A DNA stretch of 64,000 bases from positions 91,367 through 155,366 of the forward strand of contig CAMVGU010000002.1 in the NCBI GenBank assembly GCA_947167105.1. The letters are read 5' to 3'. The position numbers and the translations under genes were made by a program. Shown here piece after piece: positions 26,577 through 34,791 of this stretch. The notes under the pieces were generated by a model. The model saw only the letters and a list, made by a program, of their open reading frames with translations, was not told where the DNA came from and searched no databases. Positions within the stretch are counted from its first letter, which is position 1; every line of letters begins with the position of its first letter. The stretch is from an uncultured Selenomonas sp. Its GTDB lineage: Bacteria > Bacillota > Negativicutes > Selenomonadales > Selenomonadaceae.

Positions 26577-27683
26577 TTAAATAACAGTGTTCTTCGTGAC
26601 AATCAGGGGATAATTCTGGGCACCCTTCAGCCACTTATCCTTCGTGATCACCACGTTCTTGTCGCAGATCACATTCTCCAGCAAAGAGCCGTCCTGGATA
26701 TCGCTCTTCTGCATGATGATGGAATTCTTGATCTGCACGCCCTCGCCGATGGTGACGCCACGGAAGATGATGGAATTCTCCACCTCGCCCCGCACCACGC
26801 AGCCATTGGCGATCAGGGAATTCTTGACCTTGGCCGTCGCCTTGTACTGCACGGGGACGCCATCCAGCACCTTCGTATAAATCGGGTTCTGCCCCATAAA
26901 GAGCTCCTCCCAATTCTCCGGGATCAGAAGATCCATGCTGGCCTGGTAATAGGCCGCCGTGGAATCCACATGGGCCACATAGCCGTCATGCTCCGCAGCG
27001 TAGATGGTGTACTCATTGGCACGGCGGATAATGCCGTCCATCAGGAGATCTTGGCCGCCATGCTCGTAGGTATAGCGGATCATCTCCGTAAAGATGCGCT
27101 TCTCCATCAGGTAGACATTCATGGATGTCTTGGAGCCGTCATAGACAGCCGGCTTCTCCGAGATATCCTCCACCAGCCCGTTCTCGGCAGTCTCGATGAC
27201 CACATTGAGACCCGCGGACTCCTGGGTGGATGTGTGATACACCATGGTGATATCCGCATTGGTGTTCTGGTGGAAGCGCAGCAGCTGGCTGAAATCAACA
27301 TTGTAAACGAAGCTGCCGCTGGAAATCAGGACATACTTCTGGGAACTGTGCTCGAAGAAATCAAGATTATGGTAGAAGTTCTTGAGGTCGCCCTTGCGGA
27401 TCGTCGCCTCCTCCGTGGGAGCCGGCAGATAGAACAGGCCGTCCTGGCGGCGGGCCAGATCCCAGTCCTTACCGGAACGCAGGTGATCCAGAACCGAGCG
27501 GGGCTTATCCGGCAACATCACGCCGACATGCTGGATGCCGGAGTTCACCATGCTGGAAAGCGTAAAATCAATCAACCGATAACGTCCCGCGAAAGGCAGG
27601 GACTCTACCGCGCGGCGATCCGTGAGCTCACGGATCAATTTATTATCTTCCTGAAGATTGATGATCCCCATTACTGTTTTCAA
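26577..27683 (-). CDS. glgD: Glucose-1-phosphate adenylyltransferase regulatory-type subunit GlgD
   Basis: GlgD is the GlgC-like partner subunit of Firmicute ADP-glucose pyrophosphorylase. The 368-aa protein keeps the nucleotidyltransferase fold (ESLPFAGRYRLIDFTLSSMV; GVMLPDKPRSVLDHLRSGKD) and a C-terminal left-handed beta-helix of hexapeptide repeats (VENSIIFRGVTIGEGVQIKN). It lacks the GGxGxRL pyrophosphate loop seen in glgC (here NLQEDNKLIREL), as expected for a poorly active or modulatory subunit. TTG start at 27683 with GGAG ten bases upstream. It directly follows glgC. Confidence 0.93.
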   Translation of the reverse strand: MKTVMGIINLQEDNKLIRELTDRRAVESLPFAGRYRLIDFTLSSMVNSGIQHVGVMLPDKPRSVLDHLRSGKDWDLARRQDGLFYLPAPTEEATIRKGDLKNFYHNLDFFEHSSQKYVLISSGSFVYNVDFSQLLRFHQNTNADITMVYHTSTQESAGLNVVIETAENGLVEDISEKPAVYDGSKTSMNVYLMEKRIFTEMIRYTYEHGGQDLLMDGIIRRANEYTIYAAEHDGYVAHVDSTAAYYQASMDLLIPENWEELFMGQNPIYTKVLDGVPVQYKATAKVKNSLIANGCVVRGEVENSIIFRGVTIGEGVQIKNSIIMQKSDIQDGSLLENVICDKNVVITKDKWLKGAQNYPLIVTKNTVI

Positions 27684-27716
27684 TTTTCATCCACTCCGAT
27701 CACATGGTCTTCCGTG

Positions 27717-27746
27717 TGAAAAACGGCTCTCAGCTCTCTGCAGCCC
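27717..27746 (-). terminator. Possible weak terminator after glgC
   Basis: On the minus strand GGCT(G)CAG-AGAG-CTG(AG)AGCC is followed by GTTTTTC, directly at the end of glgC. The stem is interrupted, so efficiency is uncertain. Confidence 0.45.
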
Positions 27747-27749
27747 GCC

Positions 27750-28904
27750 TCAGCCGGCCTGCTTGCCGCTGGCCTTGGCCTCGACGGTCTCACCCTCGGC
27801 AACCACCGTAATGGCTCCCGGTGCGCCCTCTACCTTGCCGCCGGCTGCTACCTCGGAGCCCTGGGCCATGATTGCATAATCGACCACCGCATTCTCACCG
27901 ATGACCGTGGAGGGCATGATGACGGAATTAGAAACCTTAGCACCCTTGCCGATGCGCACGCCGGAGAAGATAACGGAGTTCTCCACCTCGCCGAGGATCA
28001 TGGAGCCTTCGCTAATCATCGACTTCGTAACCTTGGCATCCGGGCCCACATAGTGGGGGGGCATCGGGGGATTGGAGGAACGGATGCGCCAGTCGCCGCC
28101 CAGCTCGAAGGGAGGCTCATCCTGCAGCAGATCCATATTGGCCTGCCAGAGGCTCTCCACCGTCCCCACATCCTTCCAGTAGCCGTCGAAGGCATAGGAG
28201 AAGAGACGGGCCTTGTCTGCCAGCATCTTCGGGATGATATCCTTGCCGAAGTCATGGCTGCTGGTCTCGCTCTTGGCATCATCTTCCAGGTACTTCACCA
28301 GGAACTTGGCGCTGAAGATGTAGATGCCCATGGAAGCCAGGTTGCTCCTGGGCTTGGCGGGCTTTTCCTCGAACTCCTCGATACGGCCGTTCTTGTCGGT
28401 ATTCATGATGCCGAAGCGGGGGGCTTCCTCCCAGGGAACCTCGAACACGCCGATGGTCGCATCCGCCTTGTTCATCTTGTGGGACTCCAGCATCCAGGAA
28501 TAATCCATCTGATAGATATGGTCGCCGGAAAGGATCAGCACATACTCCGGATCTGCAGACTTGATGAAGTTGATATTCTGGTAGATGGCATCCGCCGTGC
28601 CCCGGTACCAGTCCGCGCCCTTCTCACGGGCATAGGGCGGCAGGATGAAGACACCGCCGTCACGCATATCCAGATCCCAGGCCGAGCCGGTAGCCAGATA
28701 GTTATGCAGCTCCAGCGGACGGTACTGAGTGAGCACGCCCACCTTGCTGATGCCGGAATTGGCGCAGTTGCTCAGCGGGAAGTCGATAATACGGTACTTG
28801 CCGCCGAAGGGCACTGCCGGCTTGGCGATTTTCTTCGTCAAGGCTCCCAGGCGGCTGCCCTGTCCGCCTGCCAGAATCATTGCTAAGCATTCTGTCTTTC
28901 TCAT
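27750..28904 (-). CDS. glgC: Glucose-1-phosphate adenylyltransferase catalytic subunit
   Basis: GlgC makes ADP-glucose from ATP and glucose-1-phosphate, the committed step of glycogen synthesis. It shows the pyrophosphate loop [39 protein letters not shown], the substrate-binding region around [11 protein letters not shown], and a C-terminal beta-helix ([20 protein letters not shown]). The longest frame reaches 29237, but ATG 28904 has GGGGGGATTTTTT immediately upstream and starts with the conserved [14 protein letters not shown]; the extra residues are unlike the family. The product is 384 aa with a Lys/Glu/Gly-rich tail. Confidence 0.96.
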   Translation of the reverse strand: MRKTECLAMILAGGQGSRLGALTKKIAKPAVPFGGKYRIIDFPLSNCANSGISKVGVLTQYRPLELHNYLATGSAWDLDMRDGGVFILPPYAREKGADWYRGTADAIYQNINFIKSADPEYVLILSGDHIYQMDYSWMLESHKMNKADATIGVFEVPWEEAPRFGIMNTDKNGRIEEFEEKPAKPRSNLASMGIYIFSAKFLVKYLEDDAKSETSSHDFGKDIIPKMLADKARLFSYAFDGYWKDVGTVESLWQANMDLLQDEPPFELGGDWRIRSSNPPMPPHYVGPDAKVTKSMISEGSMILGEVENSVIFSGVRIGKGAKVSNSVIMPSTVIGENAVVDYAIMAQGSEVAAGGKVEGAPGAITVVAEGETVEAKASGKQAG

Positions 28905-29030
28905 AAAAAATCCCCCCTGGATATTTTGATGGAGCGTTTCCCTATTAACACCCCACCGTCTTACCTTATAACTCGGCAGAAGCTGTCCCTCACTTCCGTA
29001 AGTGGGGGCGTACATCCAAACATCCCCTGC

Positions 29031-29090
29031 CTCGTTGAAACGCCGAATGGCATGATCTCGCCCTGCGAAATCACAAGCAGCGGCGTTATA
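29031..29090. repeat. Third copy of the 60-bp palindromic element
   Basis: This stretch aligns without gaps to the reverse complement of the copy at 1784-1843, matching at 47 of 60 positions by eye, including the ends GTTGAAACGC and GGCGTTATA and most of the central inverted repeat. It lies in the 550-base intergenic region upstream of glgC, oriented oppositely to that gene compared with the copies before cheY. The remaining part of 28905-29458 contains AT-rich stretches and the GC-rich hairpin element at 29395 but no convincing gene. Confidence 0.75.
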
Positions 29091-29394
29091 ATAACAGATT
29101 TTCTCTGTCAGTATACATCGGCTTGCATTTTTTCTGTGTCTGAAGCTGCTTACCCTGTCATACTGTAAGGCTATCCCCAGAATGCTCGCAGCAGCCGTAC
29201 CTTTCCCATCCCCGGGGCACCGGACCGGCCTGCCCATGGCAATTCTTCAATCCTTGCTATAGATATTTCGCTAAAGACGCGGATATTCCTTCTCACAGAA
29301 ATAACTTTTTCTAAAAAATGCAAAAAAATCCATCGGCACAACACCTGTCACGGAATTATACTCGTAAAAAAATAATATTCCTCATGACAGCGAA

Positions 29395-29445
29395 CCTCAT
29401 CCACCGCTTACGCGATCCCCCTTCCCCAGAGGGGAAGGCTTTTTG
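29395..29445 (+). repeat. GC-rich CCTCATCC...CCTTCCCC hairpin element
   Basis: CCTCATCC and a small CGCTTACGCG hairpin are followed by the perfect stem CCTTCCCC-AGA-GGGGAAGG and CTTTTTG. It has the form of a plus-strand intrinsic terminator, yet no plus-strand gene precedes it. Related copies are at about 32414, 34691, 36332, 63085 and 63151, so it is best viewed as a dispersed repeat. Confidence 0.75.
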
Positions 29446-29458
29446 TCAGTGAATACAA

Positions 29459-29791
29459 CTAAAAAAAGACACCCCAGATCAGGGCACCAATGGCCAGGGC
29501 CAGACTGAACCCCTGCATCACATTGCCCAGGGTCTTCCCCCTTTTGGGCAGCAGGGCCTCTGCCAGAGGACGCAGCTCATAGATGATGAAAGCGAGGCCG
29601 AAAAAAAACATCGGCATATCGCCGTTATAGAGCCCCCAGCACAGCATCCCCGCAAAAAGCACCAGACCCGCCTTCTCGCCGTGGGTAAAGCCTGTCTTCG
29701 GCTTTTCTTCGAGGGCAAGCTCCGCCCGGGATTGGGGCAGCCCCAGCTCATCCTGCTCCCGGCTGCTCTTGGGGAACCACCTGTACCTCAT
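29459..29791 (-). CDS. Small membrane protein of unknown function
   Basis: A 110-aa protein that I do not recognise. The first 35 residues are charged and probably cytoplasmic (KSSREQDELGLPQSRAELAL). Three hydrophobic segments follow: about 41-55 (GLVLFAGMLCWGLY), 60-75 (MPMFFFGLAFIIYEL) and 92-110 (GFSLALAIGALIWGVFF). It lies 150 bases downstream of the ABC exporter gene on the same strand, separated by a terminator. Confidence 0.65.
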   Translation of the reverse strand: MRYRWFPKSSREQDELGLPQSRAELALEEKPKTGFTHGEKAGLVLFAGMLCWGLYNGDMPMFFFGLAFIIYELRPLAEALLPKRGKTLGNVMQGFSLALAIGALIWGVFF

Positions 29792-29902
29792 GTCTGCCTC
29801 CCTCCCTGTGCAGTTTTTTCTGAAAAACCTTGCACTTTACAGTTCCCTACCTCATAACACTATATTATAGAGCCTTTTAACACAAAAATCCAGTAGCAAC
29901 GC

Positions 29903-29930
29903 AAGAAAAAAGCGCAGGCTTCCCCGCGCT
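29903..29930 (-). terminator. Intrinsic terminator after the ABC exporter gene
   Basis: The minus strand has AGCGC-GGGGAAGCCT-GCGCT followed by TTTTTTC, ten bases after the stop. Confidence 0.75.
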
Positions 29931-29940
29931 GTGTTTCCTC

Positions 29941-31677
29941 TTATCCCTCAATGGGGCGCAATTCCCAGGAACCGTCCCCTGCCAGGTGCAGCTCCTCCTC
30001 ATGCTGGGCAAAAAGTGTGGAGCGATGGCCCACACTGACCAGGCTTAACCCCGGCAGCTCCCGGCCTAGCAGCTTATAGAGTTCCTGCTCCCGCTCCTCG
30101 TCCAGGGCCGAAGTCGCTTCATCCAAGAACACCCAGTCCGGCCGCACCAGCAGCACGCGGGCAAAGGCCAGGCGCTGCTGCTCACCCAGGGACAGGATGC
30201 GGCTCCAGTCATCTACCTCATCCAGCCGCCCCGCGAAGCTCCCCAGCCCCACCTTCTGCAGGGCCTCTGCCATCCTGTCCTCACTACCCGAGGCGGACAG
30301 GGGATAGAGCAGGGCACGCCTCAGGCTGCCCAGGGGCAGATAGGGCTTCTGGGGCAGGAACATCACCCGCTTCCCTGCCGGCAGGGTGAGACTCCCCTTG
30401 CCGTAGGGCCAGATACCCGCCAGGAGCCTGAGCAGGGTGCTCTTGCCGCAGCCCGAACGCCCCGTGACCAGCACCCGGCTGCCTGCAGGCAATTCCAAGG
30501 TGGCATCCTGCAGCAGTGTCCTGCCGTCAGGCAGCTCCACCGAAAGCTCCGTCAGCACAAGGGCCTGAGCCTCCCCCGTCCCCCGCTGCACGGGGCTTTC
30601 CACGGCAGAAGCCTGCTCCATATGCGCCGTAAAGGTGCCGAGACGGCGGATAACCGCCGCCAGCTGGGCGATGCTGGCATAGGAATCCACAAAGTAGGAA
30701 AGGGCATCCTGCACCCGTCCGAAGGCGGAAATGGTCTGCATCAGCCCACCCAGGGCCATGGTGCCCGCAAAATACTGGGGAGCCGCCAGCACCAGGGGCA
30801 CGATGACGGCCAGTTGCCCGTAGCCGTTGATGTAGAAATTCAAGAGCTTCGTCTGGCGCATCAGCTCCCAGTAATTCTTGATAACCAGGGCGAAGCGCTC
30901 CTTAAAGCCCGCCGTCTCCGGCCTCTCTCCTCGGTAGAAGGCAATGCTCTCGCTGTTCTCCCGCACCCGCATCATGCTGAAACGGAAATCAGCCTCATAG
31001 CGCTGCTGCTCGAAATCCAGCCCGATCAGGCGGCGTCCCACCAGATGGGCCGCCCCCGTGCCCAGGGCCGAATAGAGCAGGGAGAACCAGAACATATAGC
31101 CGTAGATCACAAACTCATGGCTGCCAAGAGGCACGGTAAAGGCCCCCGAAAGATTCCACAGCACCGCCGCGAAAGCCGCCAGGGTCGTCAGCTGCTTCAA
31201 AAAACCTATCAGAAGCTGCAAGGTCAGGCTCACGAACTGATTGATATCCTCCGAGATGCGCTGATCCGGGTTATCCGTATCGCTGCCCAGCACCTGCAGG
31301 CGGTAATAGGTCTGCTCCTTCATCCAGCGGGCAAGATAATGCTCCGTCATCCAGGTGCGCCACTTGATCTCCAGCATCTGTCTGAGATAAATGGCATAGA
31401 CCGCAATGATTATATAGAGAAAAGCCAGCCCCGTAAACCTGCCGATCAGGGGCCAGAACGACTCTGCCTCATAAGCCTGCAGCGCATTGTAGAAATCATT
31501 GTACCATTCATTGACCAGCACCAGAAGGTACACTGCGGCAAAATTCAGGCCGATCACCACCGCTAAGAGCCCCAGGGCCCGCCATTTCTGCTCCGAATGC
31601 CAATAGCCCCGGCAAATATGCCAGAAGGACTTGAAATAACTGAATTTCTCGTGCAAAGATGCCACATCCTTTACCAA
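29941..31677 (-). CDS. SbmA/YddA-type ABC transporter (fused permease and ATPase)
   Basis: A 578-aa half-transporter with an N-terminal membrane domain of about six helices (residues about 33-320) and a C-terminal ATPase. The membrane part has family-specific patches (VLVNEWYNDFYNALQAYEAE, TEHYLARWMKEQTYYRLQ, NPDQRISEDINQFV) matching the ABC_membrane_2 / SbmA-BacA / YddA group. The ATPase has Walker A GRSGCGKST, signature LSLGEQQRL, Walker B WVFLDEATSALDEE and a switch His in VSVGHRS. Related proteins import peptides or export vitamins or fatty acyl derivatives; the substrate here is unknown. Confidence 0.88.
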   Translation of the reverse strand: MVKDVASLHEKFSYFKSFWHICRGYWHSEQKWRALGLLAVVIGLNFAAVYLLVLVNEWYNDFYNALQAYEAESFWPLIGRFTGLAFLYIIIAVYAIYLRQMLEIKWRTWMTEHYLARWMKEQTYYRLQVLGSDTDNPDQRISEDINQFVSLTLQLLIGFLKQLTTLAAFAAVLWNLSGAFTVPLGSHEFVIYGYMFWFSLLYSALGTGAAHLVGRRLIGLDFEQQRYEADFRFSMMRVRENSESIAFYRGERPETAGFKERFALVIKNYWELMRQTKLLNFYINGYGQLAVIVPLVLAAPQYFAGTMALGGLMQTISAFGRVQDALSYFVDSYASIAQLAAVIRRLGTFTAHMEQASAVESPVQRGTGEAQALVLTELSVELPDGRTLLQDATLELPAGSRVLVTGRSGCGKSTLLRLLAGIWPYGKGSLTLPAGKRVMFLPQKPYLPLGSLRRALLYPLSASGSEDRMAEALQKVGLGSFAGRLDEVDDWSRILSLGEQQRLAFARVLLVRPDWVFLDEATSALDEEREQELYKLLGRELPGLSLVSVGHRSTLFAQHEEELHLAGDGSWELRPIEG

Positions 31678-31731
31678 AGCAAATGCTTATGCTAAAATGA
31701 CTTTGTTTATTACAGCAGGGAGGAAATATAA

Positions 31732-32406
31732 ATGCTCATATACATACTGGCAGCCTGCGCCGTCATCCTGCTCATTGCATTATATCGCCTGACAGGGCAC
31801 AGCCGCAAGGCTTTTTACGGACTTTGCGCCGGCCTGGCGCTGGCAGGCTCCATCGCCTACTGGGCCTGGCCCCAGGGAGAGCAGGCGGCTGAGCCCCTGA
31901 CCCTGGCCCAGCAAAACGAGCTGGCCCGGCAGCAGCAGGTCTTTGCCCTCTGGTACAAGGACTACCAGAAAGACCTGACGGAGCTGGATCACAACTGGCA
32001 GTGGTACCACCATATCCTGGAGAGCTTCAAGGAAGGCAATATCTCCCTCCAAACCGTGCACATACGCCTCACCCAGTTGGAGCAAGACAGCGCCCAGCTC
32101 ACGGCCCGCATCCAGGCCCATGCCGCTCCCCTGGAGTTAAGCGAATACTGCTACGACCTGGCCAGTACCGTCATCACCAAGACCTCAGCCTATGCAGCGG
32201 CACAGCACAAGGCCATCGCCCTGACCCGCGCCGCCGCCGACCCCGCCCGCATGCCGGCAGAAGACCCGGCCGAGCAGAGCCGCCTGCTGCAGGACGTAAT
32301 GCTCAGAGAGTCCCCGGTGGCCCTTTTCACCGCCGAGGAAATCACTGCCATACGCGAACAGCTGGCGCTGCCCAGGGAAAAACGGGAAGCCTCCCCCCAG
32401 GAATAA
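31732..32406 (+). CDS. Membrane-anchored protein of unknown function, 224 aa
   Basis: Two hydrophobic segments near the N-terminus (about 3-18 and 29-48) are followed by a helical, Gln/Leu-rich domain (LAQQNELARQQQVFALWYKD, LTQLEQDSAQLTARIQAHAA) that looks like a periplasmic or cytoplasmic coiled coil. No family recognised. ATG has GAGGAAATATAA upstream. It is transcribed divergently from the ABC exporter gene across a 54-base gap and ends at a repeat-type terminator. Confidence 0.7.
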   Translation: MLIYILAACAVILLIALYRLTGHSRKAFYGLCAGLALAGSIAYWAWPQGEQAAEPLTLAQQNELARQQQVFALWYKDYQKDLTELDHNWQWYHHILESFKEGNISLQTVHIRLTQLEQDSAQLTARIQAHAAPLELSEYCYDLASTVITKTSAYAAAQHKAIALTRAAADPARMPAEDPAEQSRLLQDVMLRESPVALFTAEEITAIREQLALPREKREASPQE

Positions 32407-32413
32407 ACCTCCA

Positions 32414-32474
32414 CCTCATCCGTCAGCCTGTGGGCTGACACCTTCCCCTCAAGTTCAGGGGGAAGGCTTTTTTA
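32414..32474 (+). terminator. Repeat-derived terminator (CCTCATCC family)
   Basis: CCTCATCC, then a hairpin GTCAGCC-TGTG-GGCTGAC, then CCTTCCCC...GGGGGAAGG followed by CTTTTTTATTTTATTTTT. It both belongs to the dispersed GC-rich repeat family and has a strong U-tract, so it should terminate the 224-aa gene transcript. Confidence 0.8.
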
Positions 32475-32507
32475 TTTTATTTTTGTGAACATGCTGCGCT
32501 AATCCGG

Positions 32508-32520
32508 TAGGAATTTCCTA
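32508..32520. promoter_or_regulatory. Palindrome upstream of murQ, candidate operator
   Basis: TAGGAA-T-TTCCTA is a perfect 13-base palindrome 50 bases before the murQ start, just upstream of an AT-rich tract containing TAGAAT (32529-32534) that could be a -10 box. No good -35 is seen. A binding site for a MurR/RpiR-type regulator is possible, but no regulator gene is adjacent. Confidence 0.4.
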
Positions 32521-32570
32521 TATATAGGTAGAATAAATTATATCAAGCAAACTATAAGGAGCGTTTTCTG

Positions 32571-33476
32571 ATGGTAAACCTTGATAATCTGACCACGGAG
32601 CGCCGCAACCCGGCCTCCGCCCATATCGACGAGCTCCCCACCCTGGACATGCTGGCCCTGATGAATGAGGAAGACCAGACCGTGCCCCAGGCCGTCAGGA
32701 AAATCCTGCCGGATATCGCCCTGGCTGTGGATGCCATCACGGACTGCCTCCAAAGAGGCGGCCGCCTCTTTTACCTGGGAGCCGGCACCTCAGGCCGCCT
32801 GGGCATCCTGGATGCCGTGGAATGCCCCCCCACCTACGGCACGGAGCCGGAACTGGTGCAGGGCCTGATTGCAGGGGGCACGGCCGCCATCTTCAAAGCC
32901 CAGGAAGGGGCGGAAGATTGCCCTGAGCTTGCCGCAAGGGACCTGAAAGAGGCAGGCTTCACCAGCGGGGACATACTGGTGGGCATTGCAGCCTCCGGCC
33001 GCACCCCCTATGTCCTGGGAGGGCTGGACTACGCCCGCAGTCTGGGAGCGAAAACCATCGCCCTGGCCTGCACGGAAAAGGCGGAAATCGCCGCTCATGC
33101 CCATATCCCCCTCTGCCCCGTCACCGGCCCGGAGATTATCACCGGCTCCACCCGCCTGAAGGCAGGCACTGCCCAAAAACTAGTGCTGAACATGCTTTCC
33201 ACCTGCACCATGATAAGGCTGGGCAAGGTCTACGGCAATCTGATGGTAGATGTCAAGGCCACCAACGCCAAGCTCTCCGCAAGGGCCCTCCGCATCGTCA
33301 TGGAGGCCGCAGGCTGTAGCCGCGAGGAAGCAGCCGCCGCTTTAGAAGCCGCCGGGGGACATGCCAAGGACGCCATCCTCATGGCCGTAACCGGCTGCAC
33401 CCCCGCAGAAGCCAGAGAGCGACTGCATCTGGCACAGGGGCATCTGGCACAGGCATTAAGAAACTCAAATAACTGA
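32571..33476 (+). CDS. murQ: N-acetylmuramic acid 6-phosphate etherase
   Basis: MurQ cleaves the lactyl ether of MurNAc-6-phosphate to give GlcNAc-6-phosphate and D-lactate. The 301-aa protein has the SIS fold with [14 protein letters not shown], the sugar-phosphate loop [59 protein letters not shown] and [14 protein letters not shown]. Start ATG with ATAAGGAGCG upstream. It is the first gene of a murQ-EIIC-mupG operon, a MurNAc recycling set known from Staphylococcus and Bacillus. Confidence 0.97.
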   Translation: MVNLDNLTTERRNPASAHIDELPTLDMLALMNEEDQTVPQAVRKILPDIALAVDAITDCLQRGGRLFYLGAGTSGRLGILDAVECPPTYGTEPELVQGLIAGGTAAIFKAQEGAEDCPELAARDLKEAGFTSGDILVGIAASGRTPYVLGGLDYARSLGAKTIALACTEKAEIAAHAHIPLCPVTGPEIITGSTRLKAGTAQKLVLNMLSTCTMIRLGKVYGNLMVDVKATNAKLSARALRIVMEAAGCSREEAAAALEAAGGHAKDAILMAVTGCTPAEARERLHLAQGHLAQALRNSNN

Positions 33477-33498
33477 CATCCAAGGAAAGGAGCCAGCA

Positions 33499-34647
33499 AT
33501 GCACCATGAAGACCTAGAAAAGAAAATCCTCGCACCCGGCAGCACAGCCCATGACCATAAGCTTGAATTCGGCAACGCTGCCAAAATCCAGGCTGCAGCA
33601 CTGGCAGAAGACCCTGAGCCTGCCCGGAATATCTTCCGCGCCCTGTCCAGGATCTTCATCCCCCTGATGCCCGCCTTTATCGCCTGCGGCCTCATCAGCG
33701 GCTGCCTGAACATCGCCATAAAGCTCAACCCCCTGCTGGCCGGCAGCCACTACTTCCAGCTCATGGCTGTGACAGGGGCCACCGCCTTCTGGGGCCTGAA
33801 CCTCTTTGTGGGCATAAACGCCGCCAGAGAATTCGGCGGCACTCCCATCCTCGGCGGCATCCTGGGAGCCCTTATCTCCCACCCGGATCTGGCGGGTGTG
33901 GTGCTGAACGGCTACCCCCTGACCCCCGGACGTGGTGGCGTCATTGCCGTGCTCCTGGTGGCGGCACTGGGCACCTGGCTGGAAAAGCGTTTCCGCAGGC
34001 TCCTGCCCGACACCCTGAGCCTTTTTCTGACCCCCCTGGTCACTTACCTGGTGGCCGCCGCCTTTGCCGTCTTATTCCTGCAACCCTTCGGCGGCCTGAT
34101 CTCGGAATACATCAGCCAGGCCGTGAACGACGCCATCACCGGGGGCGGGGCCCTCACCGGCGCCATCTTAGGGGGCACCTTCCTGCCCCTGGTAATGATG
34201 GGGCTGCACCAGGCCCTGCTCCCCATCCACACAGAGCTCCTCACCCGCTACGAGATCACCCTGCTGCTGCCCGTCCTGGCCATGGCGGGCGCAGGGCAGG
34301 TGGGGGCAAGCCTGGCGGTCTTTGTGCGCACCAGGAACAGGGGGCTGAAAAAGACCATCGCCTCCGCCCTGCCGGTGGGCCTTATGGGCATCGGCGAGCC
34401 CCTGATCTACGGCGTCACCCTGCCCCTGGGAAGGCCCTTCCTTGGGGCCTGCATCGGCGGTGCCTGCGGCGGTGCCATGCAGGCGCTGGCCATGGTGGGC
34501 GCCAAGACCATCGGCATCTCCGGCCTGCCCCTGGCAGCGGCCACCAATAACATTACCGCCTACCTTATGGGCCTGGGCGTAGCCTATCTCAGCGGCTTTA
34601 TCGCCACCCTGCTCATAGGTTTCGAGGACCCACCAGACAGCATATGA
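33499..34647 (+). CDS. PTS EIIC component, MurP-like, without an EIIB domain
   Basis: A 382-aa membrane permease of the glucose/sucrose PTS superfamily, probably importing MurNAc or MurNAc-GlcNAc with phosphorylation. About ten hydrophobic segments follow an unusual 50-residue hydrophilic N-terminus (HHEDLEKKILAPGSTAHDHK). The EIIC signature is present (MGIGEPLIYGVTLPLGRPF, about residue 290), as are PLMPAFIACGLISG and MGLHQALLPIHTELL. Classical MurP is EIIB-EIIC; here there is no EIIB domain and no phospho-Cys motif, so EIIB and EIIA must come from elsewhere. Start has AAAGGAG upstream; it lies 22 bases after murQ. Confidence 0.85.
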   Translation: MHHEDLEKKILAPGSTAHDHKLEFGNAAKIQAAALAEDPEPARNIFRALSRIFIPLMPAFIACGLISGCLNIAIKLNPLLAGSHYFQLMAVTGATAFWGLNLFVGINAAREFGGTPILGGILGALISHPDLAGVVLNGYPLTPGRGGVIAVLLVAALGTWLEKRFRRLLPDTLSLFLTPLVTYLVAAAFAVLFLQPFGGLISEYISQAVNDAITGGGALTGAILGGTFLPLVMMGLHQALLPIHTELLTRYEITLLLPVLAMAGAGQVGASLAVFVRTRNRGLKKTIASALPVGLMGIGEPLIYGVTLPLGRPFLGACIGGACGGAMQALAMVGAKTIGISGLPLAAATNNITAYLMGLGVAYLSGFIATLLIGFEDPPDSI

Positions 34648-34690
34648 GACTACCCTGCCGCCCCAGTACGCGGATATATGCGTGCTGTTT

Positions 34691-34738
34691 GTCCGCCCCC
34701 TTGGGGGCGGGGGACCGCCGCAGGCGGTGGTGGGGGCT
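34691..34738 (-). repeat. GC-rich hairpin element between EIIC and mupG genes
   Basis: In minus orientation it reads AGCCCCCACCACCGCC...GGCGGTCCCCCGCCCCC-AA-GGGGGCGGAC; a close relative lies at 36332-36382 in plus orientation. Two GC-rich hairpins inside an operon suggest either an attenuator or an inserted REP-like repeat. Confidence 0.7.
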
Positions 34739-34791
34739 GCCGCCCGCATATCAACAGCATTAACCATAATTTCAGGAAAGAAGGTCTGACT

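Noticed and set aside
26644..26880. Insertion sequences or transposase genes anywhere in the window
   Set aside because: No transposase motif or terminal inverted repeat pair was found here or elsewhere; the only transposase-like protein is the Rpn-type nuclease, which is not tied to insertion ends.
28905..29237. N-terminal extension of GlgC to 29237
   Set aside because: The additional residues are unlike the family, cover the dispersed 60-bp repeat, and a well-placed ribosome site precedes ATG 28904.
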